A stretch of 64,000 nucleotides of DNA from Euborellia annulipes (taxonomy: Eukaryota > Arthropoda > Insecta > Dermaptera > Anisolabididae). The stretch is from the NCBI GenBank assembly GCA_023213315.1, contig JAKCPI010000953.1, forward strand, positions 1 through 64,000, written 5' to 3'. The notes below the pieces were generated by a model. The model saw nothing but the letters and a program-made list of their open reading frames with translations. It was not told where the DNA came from and made no database searches. Within the stretch, counting starts at the first letter, position 1; each line of letters starts with the position of its first letter. The position numbers and the translations under genes were made by a program. Below are positions 1 through 10,932 of the stretch, piece after piece.

Positions 1-378
1 GGCGAAATGAGAATATACATTTTAAAAAGCATCTAAAAAATTATTGATTTTTGAATTTTTTAATCAAAATCGTTGTAGCAAATTTTGAGAAAATCGAAAA
101 AACTGAAAAAGTGCATCAATAAAGTACTAGTATCCTTTAGTCGATTTTGAACAAGCTTCGTGTCACGTCCCATGGAAGTGTTCTTCAGGTCAACATAAGC
201 CTTCAACTTCCTAGTTCTTTCCTTTAGAGATATTTTGTTCAATAGACAGAAATTGTCGCGAAAACCACTTCCATCTCAAAACGTGTATATCCGTCAAAAA
301 TCTCGACATCGAATTTTTGACATGAATCCAATACTTTCTCTCTCTTATATTAACAAATATAGAAGTAAGAGAAAGTAA
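1..378 (-). mobile_element. R1 repeat copy 1, cut by window start
   Basis: Left part of an R1 element in reverse orientation. It runs through the shared internal segments (the CCAACGATTTTGATT region, the AGTACTAGTACT region, and the block around TCGACATCGAATTTTTGACATG) and ends in the AT-rich left-end hairpin, closing with GTAAGAGAAAGTAAAA. The right-end hairpin lies outside the window. A 60-codon open frame on the minus strand is repeat sequence, not a gene. Confidence 0.85.
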
Positions 379-1502
379 AATAAACAGAAAATTTTAGAAA
401 ACCAAAATGTTTAACGTCGTAGTGGCGCTCTGTAAAATTGGAGATAGAGTGAAACAAAATTTGGAAATTCGGTAGGCTCCACGTCATAATTTAAATTCAA
501 AGAAATATTGACTCAATCAGGCATTCATATAGAGACATTCATAAGAAATTAATCTTACATATTAGAATTTTCTCGTAAATGCACTGGGGGCAACAATTTA
601 AAACAATTTTGTTTTTCGAAAATTTTTACGATACATTAACCCCGCTTTTATTTAGGTTATATAAGAATGTCGAGAGGAGAGCAGTCCCTATTTTTCGCAA
701 TTTGATTTTAAACAACGATTAAAAAAAAAAATTGAATGAATGATATATTTTTTCTCTAATTAAATACCTTATTGCATGTTATTTACTTTAACCTTTGCTT
801 TGAAGTCATATTTTTGCTTTATTGGTTTATTATGATAATAAAAGAAATATTAATGTCAAGAAATTAAATTAAAATTTTACATTTCAACATACATATATTA
901 TTATTATTGAGAATGAAATTGAACTCTGGTTTATAGATGAGTGAATAATCTTTGAATTTTTTTTTATTCTAGTTACAAACAACCTTTAAAGAAATAGATT
1001 AGTTGTAATTAATGTCAACATCTTAAAGGAGAAAGACAGGATAGAATTAAAAAACAAAAACAAAAAAAACAAGGAGATCGATGATAAATAACGAATTTAA
1101 ACAATACTTCCTTTAAAACGTTGAAATGACATTAACTTAAAGGTATAAATTATATTCCGGAAATAAGAATTGAATATCTTCAATTTCGTTTTTCGTTTTC
1201 GTTTGAGAGATAACATTTGGACGATTGTTATGCATGACATGAAGGAACCAAGCGCCATTATGATGGAAATTGAGATAAAACTGTCATCTTTTTGGGGAAA
1301 ATAAAATCTTACCTCTTTTATTTAAATCACAACATTATTAATTGTGCCCCTTTTGTTGTATAAAACAAGATAAAGTAAAAATCATTGATATAGGTTTTGT
1401 TTACAAGTGTGTAAATGAAGTGCCCCTTATCTCCAGATTTAGGTTAATGGCGCTTGGTTTCTTGATACATAACATCGTTCATTTATTCATCTTGATGAGA
1501 GT
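379..1502. other. AT-rich stretch, nothing recognised
   Basis: Unique-looking AT-rich DNA with short A-runs near 720 and 1050. No open frame of note, no tRNA-like box pair and no repeat shared with the rest of the window was seen. Confidence 0.5.
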
Positions 1503-1612
1503 TTTTTTTTTTTCTTTAACACGTCACGACTTTTATCTCATTCACTCTTACACTCACACACAACTCGCCAGTCTTTTCGGCAACTCGGGCCATATTTGAC
1601 TTTATAAAGGAG
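1503..1612 (-). mobile_element. SINE-A 3' fragment
   Basis: Reverse-oriented tail of the SINE-A family: a T-run (reverse of the poly(A) end), then the CACTCACAC-rich segment, then CTTTTCGGCAACTCGGGCC. This matches the tail of the near-complete copy at 41641-41912. The tRNA-like head is missing. Confidence 0.7.
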
Positions 1613-1629
1613 AAGGATCCGATCAGATC

Positions 1630-2280
1630 GAATTGGACGATCTTGATCCTAATCGATACATGTTTGTAAAAAGGATTAGCGATCCGTCCTGGCGATTCTT
1701 CATTTCGAGTTATCCGAAATGCTTAGAATAGGATCATCGGACTGCAACACAGATGGTTCCGAACTCATCGGATGATCTTTTGGTGTATTGAATAAAAGGC
1801 TAACCCCTATACCACAACCCCGAGGGCTTATGAGAGTTGGAGCTGTAAACGTATGATTACAATCGTTCCGGGATTTAAAAACCGAGTGACCCAGACCGTA
1901 GAAAGAAGGATCATATTCCATTCTAAAAAGGGTACCGATCGGTGATCCGCAAATTCGATCTGGACTTGAGTTTTGGGCGTTTGGAAGAATCAAAAGGATA
2001 TCCTATCCACTAATCCGATCTGTCTGCTGCAAAAGGATTAGCAATCCGTTCCGGCGATCCAACAAACTCGAGTGATCCGAACCGCTTAGAAAAAGGATCA
2101 CTATTCCGATTCTCAAATACAGATCGGTGATCCGAAAATTCGATCCGGACTTGATTTTTTTGGCTTTGGAAGAATCAAAAGGATATCCTATCCACTAATC
2201 CCGATCTGTCTGCTGCAAAAGGATTAGCAATCCGTTCCGGCGATCCGACAAACTGATGATCCGAACCGCTTAATTTTTTT
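1630..2280. repeat. ~186-bp tandem repeat, about 3.3 units
   Basis: The word AAAAGGATTAGCAATCCG recurs at 2031 and 2217, and GATCGGTGATCCG recurs at 1937 and 2122, giving a period of 185-186 bp. Two more divergent units start near 1669 and 1847. Each unit is rich in GGAT/ATCC words. The last unit stops near 2275 at an AT-rich stretch. A 97-codon minus-strand frame runs through one unit only and is not conserved between units. Confidence 0.75.
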
Positions 2281-2359
2281 CAATAAATTTAAAATTTGAT
2301 TGATTTTTTATTTAAATAAAAGATTTTCACTATATTTTAAGATTAATTTTTAATTTGCC

Positions 2360-2620
2360 TTTGAAAAAGGATCACGTTTATTAAAAAGTAAAAACTTTTG
2401 AAGGATTGGCAATCCTTTGATAAGAGTCGTCAAAATCCAGGATTGGCATCCTTCGAAAAGGATTAGCGATCCGATCCTAGATCCAGAGAGCAAACAGATT
2501 TCGATTAATTCTCCACCCCAAAAAAGAATTTCGAACCAGATCCGAAAATTCTGGATCGGTTCGGATTTTCGGATTTACATCCAAAAGGATCGCAATTCTG
2601 CCTATTCTTGGCCCAGATTA
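2360..2620. repeat. Degenerate continuation of the GGATTAGC repeat
   Basis: After an AT-rich interruption the same vocabulary returns (AAAAGGATCACG, AAGGATTGGCAATCC, AAAAGGATTAGCGATCCG), but the 186-bp order is broken. It is probably a decayed part of the tandem array just upstream. Confidence 0.5.
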
Positions 2621-3480
2621 GTTTTAAAAAAATCCTTCCATTGTCCTTTTATTTATATAATGTTCTTTCATGATCACCACACACTTTCCAAGATTCCTTT
2701 GCAAGATTTACATTTTCTATAATTCCTTTTTCAATTTTTTTTTTAAATCATATTTCCAAATTTTGTATCTCACTTTTTCCATATAATGACGCCACAAGAT
2801 ATTCACAGACTTTTTCTATCTCTTTTTATTCAATTTTTACTTTTTTTAACTCAACGCGAATATAATCTGACCTAAATCAGCATTGTTAATAAAAAGTTTA
2901 TTTAAAAAACAATACTTAAAAAAAAATATTTATTTTATTTTATTATCATGTCCTCTTAGAAAGTTCCTTCTGGGCTTTCTTTTAATTAATCTTATAACCT
3001 CACTTTTCTATTAAACGCTAAAGCTAACTTATTTTATAGTTTATAAGAGAGAGTTTGATAGTATAATATAATTTTATTGTTTAAAAGGAAGATGCATAAA
3101 TATTAAAATTACCTAGGGAGTTTCTAAATAGACATATATTAAATGTCATAAATCTACTGGAATTTTAAACTTAATAAGGAGTAGCCTGTCTATTAACATT
3201 AAATTGATTTCGGGTTACCAGAGCCAAGAATGCCAGTATTTCTTGATATATAAAATATATAGGGAGTGAAATAAATTCCAACTACTAATCTCTTATGAAA
3301 CACAGGTCTTTCTTCTTTACGACCCTTAAATTATTTATATTATTGGCATTAGAGAATGGAATTTATTTTAATAAAGTGACAGTGAAATTGTCTCGATATA
3401 TCTTAAATGTTTTGCATTATTCAAAAAATCATTAAGCATTTTACAAAATTATTGAATTTATGTTAAATACGAGTACATTA
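2621..3480. other. AT-rich stretch, nothing recognised
   Basis: AT-rich DNA with scattered T-runs. I saw no repeat shared with other parts of the window and no credible reading frame. Confidence 0.5.
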
Positions 3481-3872
3481 ACTAGCAGCGGTGCCCGCCT
3501 TAGGCCCTGGACCCCCCCGCCAGCTGGCTCGGGCCCGCCTACGGTCGTTTCTTAACTATGAGAAGCCGTGCCGCCCGCCTGCGGTGGTCCGTCCCCTTTT
3601 CTTAATTAAGAAAAGAAAATTATTACTATTCCAATCCAATGCCTGCTTGAGGATTTGTTTACATTCATAGAATACATAAATGCAAGGAATGCATAAATAT
3701 TTCTCTGTACATTTCGTACGAGAAATGCGTAACTTTAGAATTAATAACTCAAAAGTAATAGGAATTTCGGGACCCGACTATTCTTCCTGGACTCTCCATA
3801 ACGTTCTCTATAAGAGTGCAAAATTTAGTTTCAAAATTCCAACGGGAAGTTGATCAAACAGAGCCTGATAGA
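3481..3872 (+). mobile_element. LINE-like 3' tail element (family L), copy 1
   Basis: Starts ACTAGCAGCGGTGCCCG, has a GC-rich first part with two CTTAAYTATGAGAAG-like joints, then the segment with GCCTGCTTGAGGATTTG and TCAAAATTCCAACGGGAAGTT. The same order is found at 53745-54083, with shorter copies at 44578 and 52108. The shape (ACTAGC start; simple-repeat 3' end in the best copy) resembles the 3' end of a non-LTR retrotransposon. No reverse-transcriptase frame is present. Confidence 0.6.
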
Positions 3873-4465
3873 CGGAATTCATGTCAAAAATTTGATGTCA
3901 AGATTTTAATGGAAATACACGTTTTGTGGCCCCTGAGTCCAAAAAAGTGACTAGTCTCTGTAGGTGCCTGTCTGTATTTGTTCTAAGATGCCGCAAAGAC
4001 TCAAAAAAATCTACCGTACTGTCAGAAACTAAATATATGTCAAATATTTTCGAGATTTATATATTTGAATTAGATATTAGTATTCAAAACATCTCGATTC
4101 TTTTCGGACTAACAAGTCATAGAGATATATATCTAACAAAGCTGTGATTGTATTTATTGGTGAGGCCAAACATCTCTGGCCCCGGGAATCGAACCCAGGA
4201 TCTCCAGCTTTTTCATTGTATCAGGCCAGCGGACCCTCGACCTACACAAATAAAAGGCTGGAGATCATGGGTTCGATTCCCGGGGGCCATGGGATGTTTG
4301 GCCTCGCCAATAAATACACTCACAGCTTTGATAGATGCATATATGTTACATATAAATATATGTCAACACGAAATTCTGGTGTGATAACAACAGAACACAA
4401 CTTCCTATAACCGAAGATAATAAATAATTGTGTGCTGTGCGACAATACACACCAGAGTATATTAT
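3873..4465 (+). mobile_element. R1 repeat copy 2, deleted and interrupted
   Basis: Begins at the R1 block around TTCATGTCAAAAATTTGATG, jumps by internal deletion to the GTCAGAAACTAAATATATGTC segment near 4020, and after an inserted tRNA-like foldback ends with the right-end hairpin (about 4372-4460), which still carries CTGGTGTGA and TGTGCTGTGCGAC. The left-end hairpin is absent, apparently replaced by the abutting family L element. Confidence 0.75.
4139..4326. mobile_element. tRNA-derived foldback, tails outward
   Basis: Two ~70-bp arms (about 4139-4208 and 4256-4326) are reverse complements of one another with a ~47-bp loop. Each arm has a T-arm/B-box-like core, GGGTTCGATTCCCGGG on the plus strand at about 4269-4284 and its complement at about 4181-4196, followed by a GGCCTCRCCAATAAATACA tail. 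The internal pol III promoter half is therefore duplicated in inverted orientation. It sits inside R1 copy 2. Confidence 0.8.
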
Positions 4466-4566
4466 ATTATATTTTAACCAATGAAGTACGTGGCTGTTGG
4501 TTTGTACCCAAGGAAGGAAGCAGGTGCAGCCAAAATTAAAGCCTCCGATTTTGTTACAATTAATGA

Positions 4567-4601
4567 GACGTTTCGAGAAAACTTTATTTCCTCATCATCA
4601 G
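4567..4601 (-). ncRNA. Hammerhead ribozyme motif (minus strand)
   Basis: Read on the minus strand: CTGATGA, then a stem II of GAGGAAA pairing with TTTTCTC (one G-U pair) round a short loop, then GAAACGTC. These are the conserved hammerhead core elements (CUGANGA ... GAAA) with a GUC that can serve as the cleavage triplet. Stem III is only the self-complementary ACGU, the minimal form described for Penelope-like elements and retrozymes, which is thought to work as a dimer. Stem I is weak (about 4 of 5 pairs). Self-cleavage is inferred, not shown. Confidence 0.65.
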
Positions 4602-4639
4602 TCTTTCCTACACAAGAAATACATAATATAACACATTAT

Positions 4640-5460
4640 ATAGATTTACATCTTTGATTTTTATTTTATTTATATTTTTATATTGATACCATCTTTTATA
4701 TCAAATTCAATCCAATTCAAGAAAATCAAAATATATTTTGTCTACTGTATTAAACTCTAAAAAGGAAGCAGGGAATCAAAATCTCTGAATGATGCCTCTA
4801 AAATATTTATATTTATTTAAAATATGATGTTTAATTTGTTTCTTTATTGATCTTTATGAATGGTCATAGATCATTCTATAAAGAAAAATCTCTATATACT
4901 TTTAATATTTATTAAAGTAAAACATAAAAAAAATTCAAAGATGTAAAATCACATCTGAGTGAGAAAAATAAATTTGAACAAAATTTAGATACAATCTGAT
5001 TGTTTAGCATTGAAAAATCGTCCTTCGAACCCGGAATTTACTGATTATATTAAGTTTATTAGACGATTTTATGATTTAGAATCTGAATTATATACAATAC
5101 AAACATGTTTTATAATTATAATAAAACGCATAATAATGTCTTAAAAATTTTATGAATATAAAATTTCTATGATTTACAGCTTGACTTTAAATTTTAATGT
5201 ATCCGAGATACCAATATTATTATTAGAGATCATTTCTCGAAATATGGCACACTCACAAAGGTCGTGACATTTATATTGTAACATTTATTACGTATTGTAA
5301 TTACCTGTGATATGAGATTTGCATCTCCCTATAAAACATATCCATACAATGAATAGATAGATCTTCCAGTACAAAGCCCGGCTGTATTCTGTCTTAATGT
5401 CCAACAGTAAACGTTTCACAATGAATTTTCATGACATCAACGCAAACATTATTATAATGG
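4640..5460. other. AT-rich stretch, nothing recognised
   Basis: AT-rich DNA. I found no shared repeat, tRNA-like pair of boxes or credible open frame. Confidence 0.45.
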
Positions 5461-5660
5461 TCAATCTTTATCCCATTAGATGAGAAGAGCGGCTTACTCG
5501 GCAGAGAGGGAAGGCGAATTAACATTCTGTGTGTTTTTAAATGAATCCACAATAGGGCTGAGTCCCACGGTGGGGTCTCCAACCCGAGCACCTCGTCATA
5601 GTATAACTGTAGATCCAAAGAGGCAAATGAATAGAAAAAAAGGGGAGAGACAGAGAGAGA
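5461..5660. other. GC-richer island, unassigned
   Basis: About 150 bp of mixed composition (around GAGAAGAGCGGCTTACTCGG and GGGCTGAGTCCCACGG) followed by a purine-rich run with a GAGAGAGAGA tract. An 82-codon plus-strand frame and a 74-codon minus-strand frame overlap here, but neither looks like a known protein. It could be a regulatory island or an old repeat. Confidence 0.25.
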
Positions 5661-5913
5661 GAGAATCTAATCAATCGATCTCGCTGAGATTGGAAAAAGG
5701 CAATGAATCATTTTATCAAATGAATTAAAGATTTACTTGCATCCAAGATTGACAATGTATATAAATTAATGGATTCAGGAAATGATCTTAAAGTCGTTAA
5801 ATTTGGTCACACTCTGTCAATCGATTAAGATGAAAAATTATTAAACAAATGCATTTGTTTTAAAATAAATTTTGTTTATTATATAAATAAAGAGTCTGGA
5901 GAATGACCTGGGG

Positions 5914-6238
5914 CCAAGGGTGGATACAAGGAGGTAAAGGGAGTAATTACCCACCCCCCCCCCCCGAGATTTAAGTAAAATATTTTTTTTGGGAAAAAAA
6001 TTGTATTTGGCTAATTTGGCTAAATGCTTCTTATCTGAGCAAAGCCATAATTTTAAATAAAAAAAAAAAACTAATACTTAAAAATTTGATTTGATATATA
6101 TATATTCTGGTAAACAACTACAGAATGCACCTTTAAATTACCGATAATGAGAAAAAATTGTGTGCTGTGCGACCAGTCACACCAGATTACCCCCCCCCTC
6201 TTCCTCCCCCGAGAAACTCCTCTGGATCCGCCACTGCC
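5914..6238 (+). mobile_element. W element (TIR, non-autonomous), copy 1
   Basis: Left end carries GTGGATACAAGG and right end CTGGATCCGCCACTG, which are related inverted ends (GCGGATMCA). The interior has a C-run, an AT-rich middle, and near the right end a hairpin identical in kind to the R1 right-end hairpin (about 6104-6194, ending GACCAGTCACACCAGATT). The reverse-oriented partner is at 17667-17932. No coding capacity. A hAT-type origin is possible but unproven. Confidence 0.6.
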
Positions 6239-6292
6239 TGGGGCACAGCGGTCAAAACCTTTGGTCTGAGGAGATTTTTTAAATATATTTTG

Positions 6293-6821
6293 TTTTTTAC
6301 TTTTTCTTACCTATATATAAATATATAGAGAGAAATTATTGGATACACGTTTTGAGATTTCATGAATCCAAAAAAGTGGTTTTTGCAACATGGTCTGTCT
6401 GTGTTCAATTTAAAGCATGAAGCAATTGAGCAAGGAGGTTGAAATTTTATATTTAAGTTAGGCGCTTCCCTGAGGCGTGAAAAATAAGCTTTTGGTCAAA
6501 ATCGCCCCAAAAGTGCCTACTAGTACTTTACTGTTGTATTTTTTCAGTTTTTTTTCGATTTTCTCAAAATTTGCTCCAACGATTTTGATTAAAAATTCAT
6601 AAATAAATTATATTTTAGATGCTCTTTAAAATGTAAATTCTCATTTTGCCCTTGAAATCTTATCAAGACCATTTTTACTCTTGTACTTCAAAGTAAAGAA
6701 GAGAAATGATTGTCATGAATCAGAATATAAATATTTTTCTATGGTGTGACAAGCACAGATCACAACTTTCTCTTACCTTTGGTAAAGTGTGCTTTGCGAC
6801 CAGACACACCAGATTTTTTTT
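6293..6821 (+). mobile_element. R1 repeat copy 3
   Basis: Left-end hairpin (TTACTTTTTCTTACC ... ATATATAGAGAGAAA) to right-end hairpin (CTTTCTCTTACCTTTGGTAAAG ... CAGACACACCAGATTTTTT). It has internal deletions just after the left hairpin and in the segment before the right hairpin, so it is shorter than copies at 55250 and 56637. Confidence 0.8.
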
Positions 6822-7319
6822 GTATTGACTGAACGGCCTTGCTCAACTTCATCATTAGAAAATATACAATACCGGGTTGAGCTAATGAATAAAAATTCCT
6901 ATGTTGAGGAAATCAGTAAAATTTGATTGATTGAATTGTTATTTTTGGGTTCTTAATCCCCCCTAGGGGGATGGGTTCCAGGGGGGGGGGGGGGGGGTTT
7001 TCGGGTTTTTGGCAATCAGTAAAATTTAATACTCAAAAATATTATTTACCTTTAATAATTTCAAATGTCAATAATAATTTATTTTTTGATATTAAGTTTT
7101 CATCAAATATATAAATAACATCAAAAATCATCTGCTTTTGACATTTCAACGATAGAATTGAATAAAATTTTATATTTCAACATATTAATGAGAGGGGATT
7201 TTATATAGCCTAAAAGAATACATACCACTCACTGCCTATGATGAAGTTGGTAATAAATCGTTACCCTCTCTAGTTTATTGTGATAAATAAAAGTTAAATT
7301 ATAAAATTAAACATGTTTA
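6822..7319. other. AT-rich stretch with a G-run
   Basis: Mostly AT-rich. Near 6955-7020 there is a CCCCCCTAGGGGG palindrome and a 17-nt G-run at 6981-6997, probably a degraded end of a DNA element. Nothing else recognised. Confidence 0.4.
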
Positions 7320-7640
7320 ATGAAGAGGCAATGAGAACATCTCAATCGAGGCTCTTTCAAAACGGCGGCATCGTATTTTATTCACGAGACACGCGATGCG
7401 ATGAGATTTTTTTTTTTAATCCTCTTTCTCCTCTTTATTTCAATTGATCTAATATTCCATAAAATATCGAGGGTCTCAATTAACATGAAGATTAAACAGC
7501 GTAGCGTCGAATGAATCAATCGAATCGGCATTTCGGAGAGGAAGGAGTTAAGTTCCTCGGCGGCGATGCTTTATGGCGCATCCAAGTCATTTGTTCAGCC
7601 ACTTGATGCGAGTGCCGAGGCCTCAAGGCCTCCAAGCCCC
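7320..7640. other. GC-richer non-repetitive island
   Basis: Contains two stretches of balanced composition (about 7325-7410 and 7505-7640) unlike the surrounding AT-rich DNA and not shared with any repeat here. Words such as GCTTTATGGCGC (TTTATGG is an AbdB/Cdx-type homeodomain site) are present. A C-run follows at about 7638-7656. It could be a conserved regulatory element; sequence alone cannot settle this. Confidence 0.3.
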
Positions 7641-7689
7641 CCCCCCTCCCCCCCCCATCGACAACAAGCCTCAAATAATTCAAAACTTG

Positions 7690-8120
7690 AAAATTATCTC
7701 TCTCTATAAAATAGTACAATTTATAACAGTTATGGAATTAAAAAAAGTGAATCTCACAAATTTTTCCAACTCGGGGGAAAAAATGTTCTTTTTTTTATTA
7801 TTCAAAGACAGAAAAAAAATTGGAATTTATTCTCTTTTAGGATTATAAATGGGTTAAAATAAAAGTGTTGGTCACAATCATAGCTAAGGAATTTTTTTCA
7901 AGAATTGGATAAATAAAAAAATACTTTACTCAAAAAAAAAAAGAAAATTTAAGAGTAACCTGACCGTCCATATGACTATTTACTGAAAAAATAAATAAAT
8001 CTCAAGTCTGTTTATATAGACTAATTATTAAAGAATGAAATTCCTCTTTTTACTGAATATCTTACAATTTTTTGTGAATGGAATAATTCGCCTTGGTTTT
8101 TTTTATATAAATATCAAGTG
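7690..8120. other. AT-rich stretch, nothing recognised
   Basis: AT-rich with A-runs near 7930. A short frame entering here from the island has no family resemblance. Confidence 0.4.
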
Positions 8121-8520
8121 AAAAAAAATCTAGCGTGACTCTTAACTTTGGTAAGAGAAAGTTGTGCTCTGTGCTTGTCACACCAGATTTTTTTGTCAAC
8201 ATGTTAGTTTCTGCCGATATTTTAGAATACAAGATATAAAATATAAACATAGAAAAACATTTATATTTTGTTACCATGGCAACAATTTCTCCTATCTTTC
8301 CTATGAAGTACAAGATTAAAGTGGCCCACGGGGCTTGGAGTAGTTGGTAGGGTGTTTTCCTTTTTTAGCGGACGTCGGGGGGTGGGGCCCCCGGGCGGCC
8401 GAAAATTTTTTTTTTGGGTTTTTGGTTTAAAAAGGATTAATTAAAAAGGCCGACCCACCAAAAATATATTTATTAATAAATGGGGGGGTTTGAGTTTTTT
8501 AATGGAAGGGGTTGGGGGAA

Positions 8521-8561
<41 letters not shown>

Positions 8562-8960
8562 GGAGGGGGTGAATTTTTAAAAAAAAAAAAAAAAAAAAAG
8601 ATTAAAGTGTGCTTCAAACAATTTTGAGAGCAAACAAACTGAGAATATACCTTTGAAAGAGCATCTAAATAATCATTGATTTTTGAATTTTAATCAAAAT
8701 CTTTACAGCAAATTTTGAGAAAATCGAAAAAACTTAAAAAGTACATCAGTAAAGTACTTTTACTTCTTGGCAGATTTTGATTAAAAACTTGTTTTCACGC
8801 CTCAGGAGGGTGCCTAATTTAAATATAAAATTTCATCCTCTTAGCTCAATTCCTTCATACAGTTGCGAACCATGTTGCGAATACCACTTTTTCGGACTCA
8901 TGGGACCTCAAAACGAGTATATCCAAAAAAATCTCGACATCGAATTTTTGACAATACTTC
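8121..8960 (-). mobile_element. R1 repeat copy 4, split by a SINE
   Basis: Right-end hairpin at 8121-8194 (TTTGGTAAGAGAAAGTTGTG arm, ending CACACCAGATTTTTTT), then the R1 interior reading out in reverse to the TCGACATCGAATTTTTGACA block near 8935-8950. Interrupted at 8324-8597 by a poly(A)-tailed SINE. The left-end hairpin is missing. Confidence 0.8.
8324..8597 (+). mobile_element. tRNA-derived SINE insertion with 12-bp TSD and G40 run
   Basis: Inserted in R1 copy 4. The duplicated target AAGATTAAAGTG is seen at 8312-8323 and 8598-8609. The head GGGCTTGGAGTAGTTGGTAG resembles an A-box region (compare TGGTGTAGTGAG in the SINE at 15022). The element ends in a ~20-nt poly(A). The body has a 40-nt G-run (8521-8560) and inflated homopolymers, so base-call quality is suspect and a B box cannot be recognised. 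Confidence 0.7.
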
Positions 8961-9062
8961 TTCAGTATTTATATTCATATACTATAGGATAGGAAAGAGG
9001 AATTAAAAATATGAGATCATGAAATGAGAAAAAATTAAATATTTTTTTTTATTTTTATTTTA

Positions 9063-9143
9063 GAAAAATCTGGTGTGACTGGTCAGTAAACAAATTTCGG
9101 TAATTGAAATCGGGCTCTGTACATTTTCCACCAGATTTTTTGG
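9063..9143. repeat. Solo R1-type right-end hairpin
   Basis: AAATCTGGTGTGACTGGTC ... CCACCAGATTTTTT with TTTCGGTAATTGAAAT near the centre: the R1 right-end hairpin in decayed form without adjacent R1 interior. It lies ~100 bp beyond R1 copy 4. Confidence 0.6.
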
Positions 9144-9144
9144 C

Positions 9145-9836
9145 TCGATATATAGTCCTATTTAGCTTATGATAGTACATAATAGTAATTTTTTATTAAT
9201 TCATGTATTAACCAAAAATTTATAAAATTATTTTTAAATGAATACGGAAACGAATGCTTTCATAAAGCAAAATTTCCCTCAGTCTAAAATTGAATTTGTT
9301 GAAAATTTCATGATTTATTTATAGTCAGCAAAGAGAAGGGTAGCAGACAAAAGGGCGGAGGGCGAGTGGCTAATACCTCTGACCCGTAATAAATTTCTCT
9401 ACAAACACTTAAGGACAGGCCATTAACAACCATAACAAAGAACTGATCATTTACTAAAAAGGATAAAAAAATTTTTTTGCATTTATTTCTGTAGGTCATT
9501 TGCCCCCCCCCCCCTTCCCCCAAGGTTTGGATGAAAATAGTAAATTCTGAGCTTGGCCCCTACATACAAACTCACACTCTCTATTTATAAATAAGTATAG
9601 AAGATGGTTAGATAAAATATGAAATATATAGCTTATGTATATAATTTAAGTAGCATAGGAAGTAAAAGCCCCAAGCAAAAACTGAAATGACGTCACTCAT
9701 CATATTATAGACTACTAATCATCAATAATATCTACGGACTTGATACTTGTTCTGTCTTAATACGGATGGTATGTTTTATCGTTCACTTCTATACTGCATG
9801 GTCATGTTCTTAATAATCATAATAATAAAAAAAAGG
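9145..9836. other. AT-rich stretch with a C-run
   Basis: AT-rich DNA; a 12-nt C-run at about 9503-9514 and a GC-richer patch at 9335-9420 may mark a decayed DNA element. No gene seen. Confidence 0.4.
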
Positions 9837-10119
9837 GAGCCGCGGGTGTTCTCTTGGGGCGCCGTGGAAATTTTCCTATTCAAAATATTATATTAATTTT
9901 TCCCTATTAGTCGAAAAATTAAAATTCAGGAAGTTTTAATTATTTAGTAAATAAAATTGCAAACATAAGAAGTATCGATATATCAAGCGTATTTGAATTC
10001 GAAATGAAGAAAAACTATTAGTAACATAAGGTTTGCCCTGAGATTTGACATTTGGGGCGCCACGGAAAAATTCTGATATATTAAGGGCGCCGGGAACCGA
10101 AAAAGTTTGGGAACCCCTG
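9837..10119. mobile_element. hAT-like MITE
   Basis: The right end, read outward on the minus strand, is CAGGGGTTCCCAAACTTTTT, a typical hAT-type terminal inverted repeat. Matching inner segments GGGGCGCCGTGGAAA (left) and GGGGCGCCACGGAAA (right) occur near both ends. The left terminus is degraded and I could not see an 8-bp duplication. No coding capacity. Confidence 0.6.
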
Positions 10120-10234
10120 CTCTAACCAATAAGGCAACATCTTCACAAGTATTGATGAGATTAGTGGACCGAAGAGAGGGTATATAAGCCTAATTAGAAT
10201 AGACCTTTTCCCCTCTAGAACATTTGGTGATAAA

Positions 10235-10510
10235 ATCCGGATATGAATACATAAGTTGTGATTTATGTTTAATTAAAATGATGTCGGAAGCATAACGGTC
10301 TCTGTTGCCTGTTTAAGAGCAAGACTTGTTAGCGAGCGATTCAATGGCGATTAGTTCCGCTTTTTTTTTATCCGGGGACGGGACGGAAAAACGAACGCCC
10401 GGCTGAGGTTTGAGGCCCTTCTTTTCGAAACCAAACAAAACCTCTCTCTCTCTCTCCCCCTAAAAGCAGCTTTCTGTTTATTTAAGAGCGACAATCGCAT
10501 TTGCTAGACA
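10235..10510. other. GC-richer non-repetitive island
   Basis: Balanced composition from about 10270 to 10440, including GAAGCATAACGGTCTCTGTT and GGGGACGGGACGGAAAAACG, followed by a CT microsatellite (10442-10459). No repeat relation seen. Candidate conserved regulatory element or unannotated exon only. Confidence 0.25.
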
Positions 10511-10864
10511 TATGCTGTGAACAAATTGACACTTAGGGGTTGATTTTTATAATTGAATAAAAACGAATTGGCCTAGCTAAGATTGCATAAAATTTTTATA
10601 ATCCCTTTTACAAATATTTCTTAATTGATTATAAAAAGAAGCATTTAGAAATTTTACATTTAGAACGCTTTGAAACTTTAGGATCGCTTTCTGTATTGAG
10701 CTTAAAAATTTATTTATATCAACTTTCGAATAATTTAAATAAATGGATTATTTGCCAAGTCTAAATGATCTCAGATACCGAAAAAATAATATAATAATGT
10801 TTGCGATATGTTCAAAGAATTGTTTAAAAAAATATTTCATATATATACAGTAGTATTCGTATTT

Positions 10865-10932
10865 TTAGTGTGACGCGGAATTTTCGACTGAATAAAAGTG
10901 TGCCGCAGCTACAAATAGTTGAGAAACACTGC
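10865..10932 (-). mobile_element. hAT-like terminal fragment
   Basis: Read on the minus strand it begins CAGTGTTTCTCAACTATTTG and continues with GCGGCACAC, a hAT-type end. A relative is at 22231-22290 (GTGTGCCGCC and TTGAGAATCACTG). The opposite end was not found. Confidence 0.5.

Noticed and set aside
1700..1993. 97-codon minus-strand frame in the tandem repeat
   Set aside because: Open in one unit only; interrupted in the neighbouring units of the same repeat.
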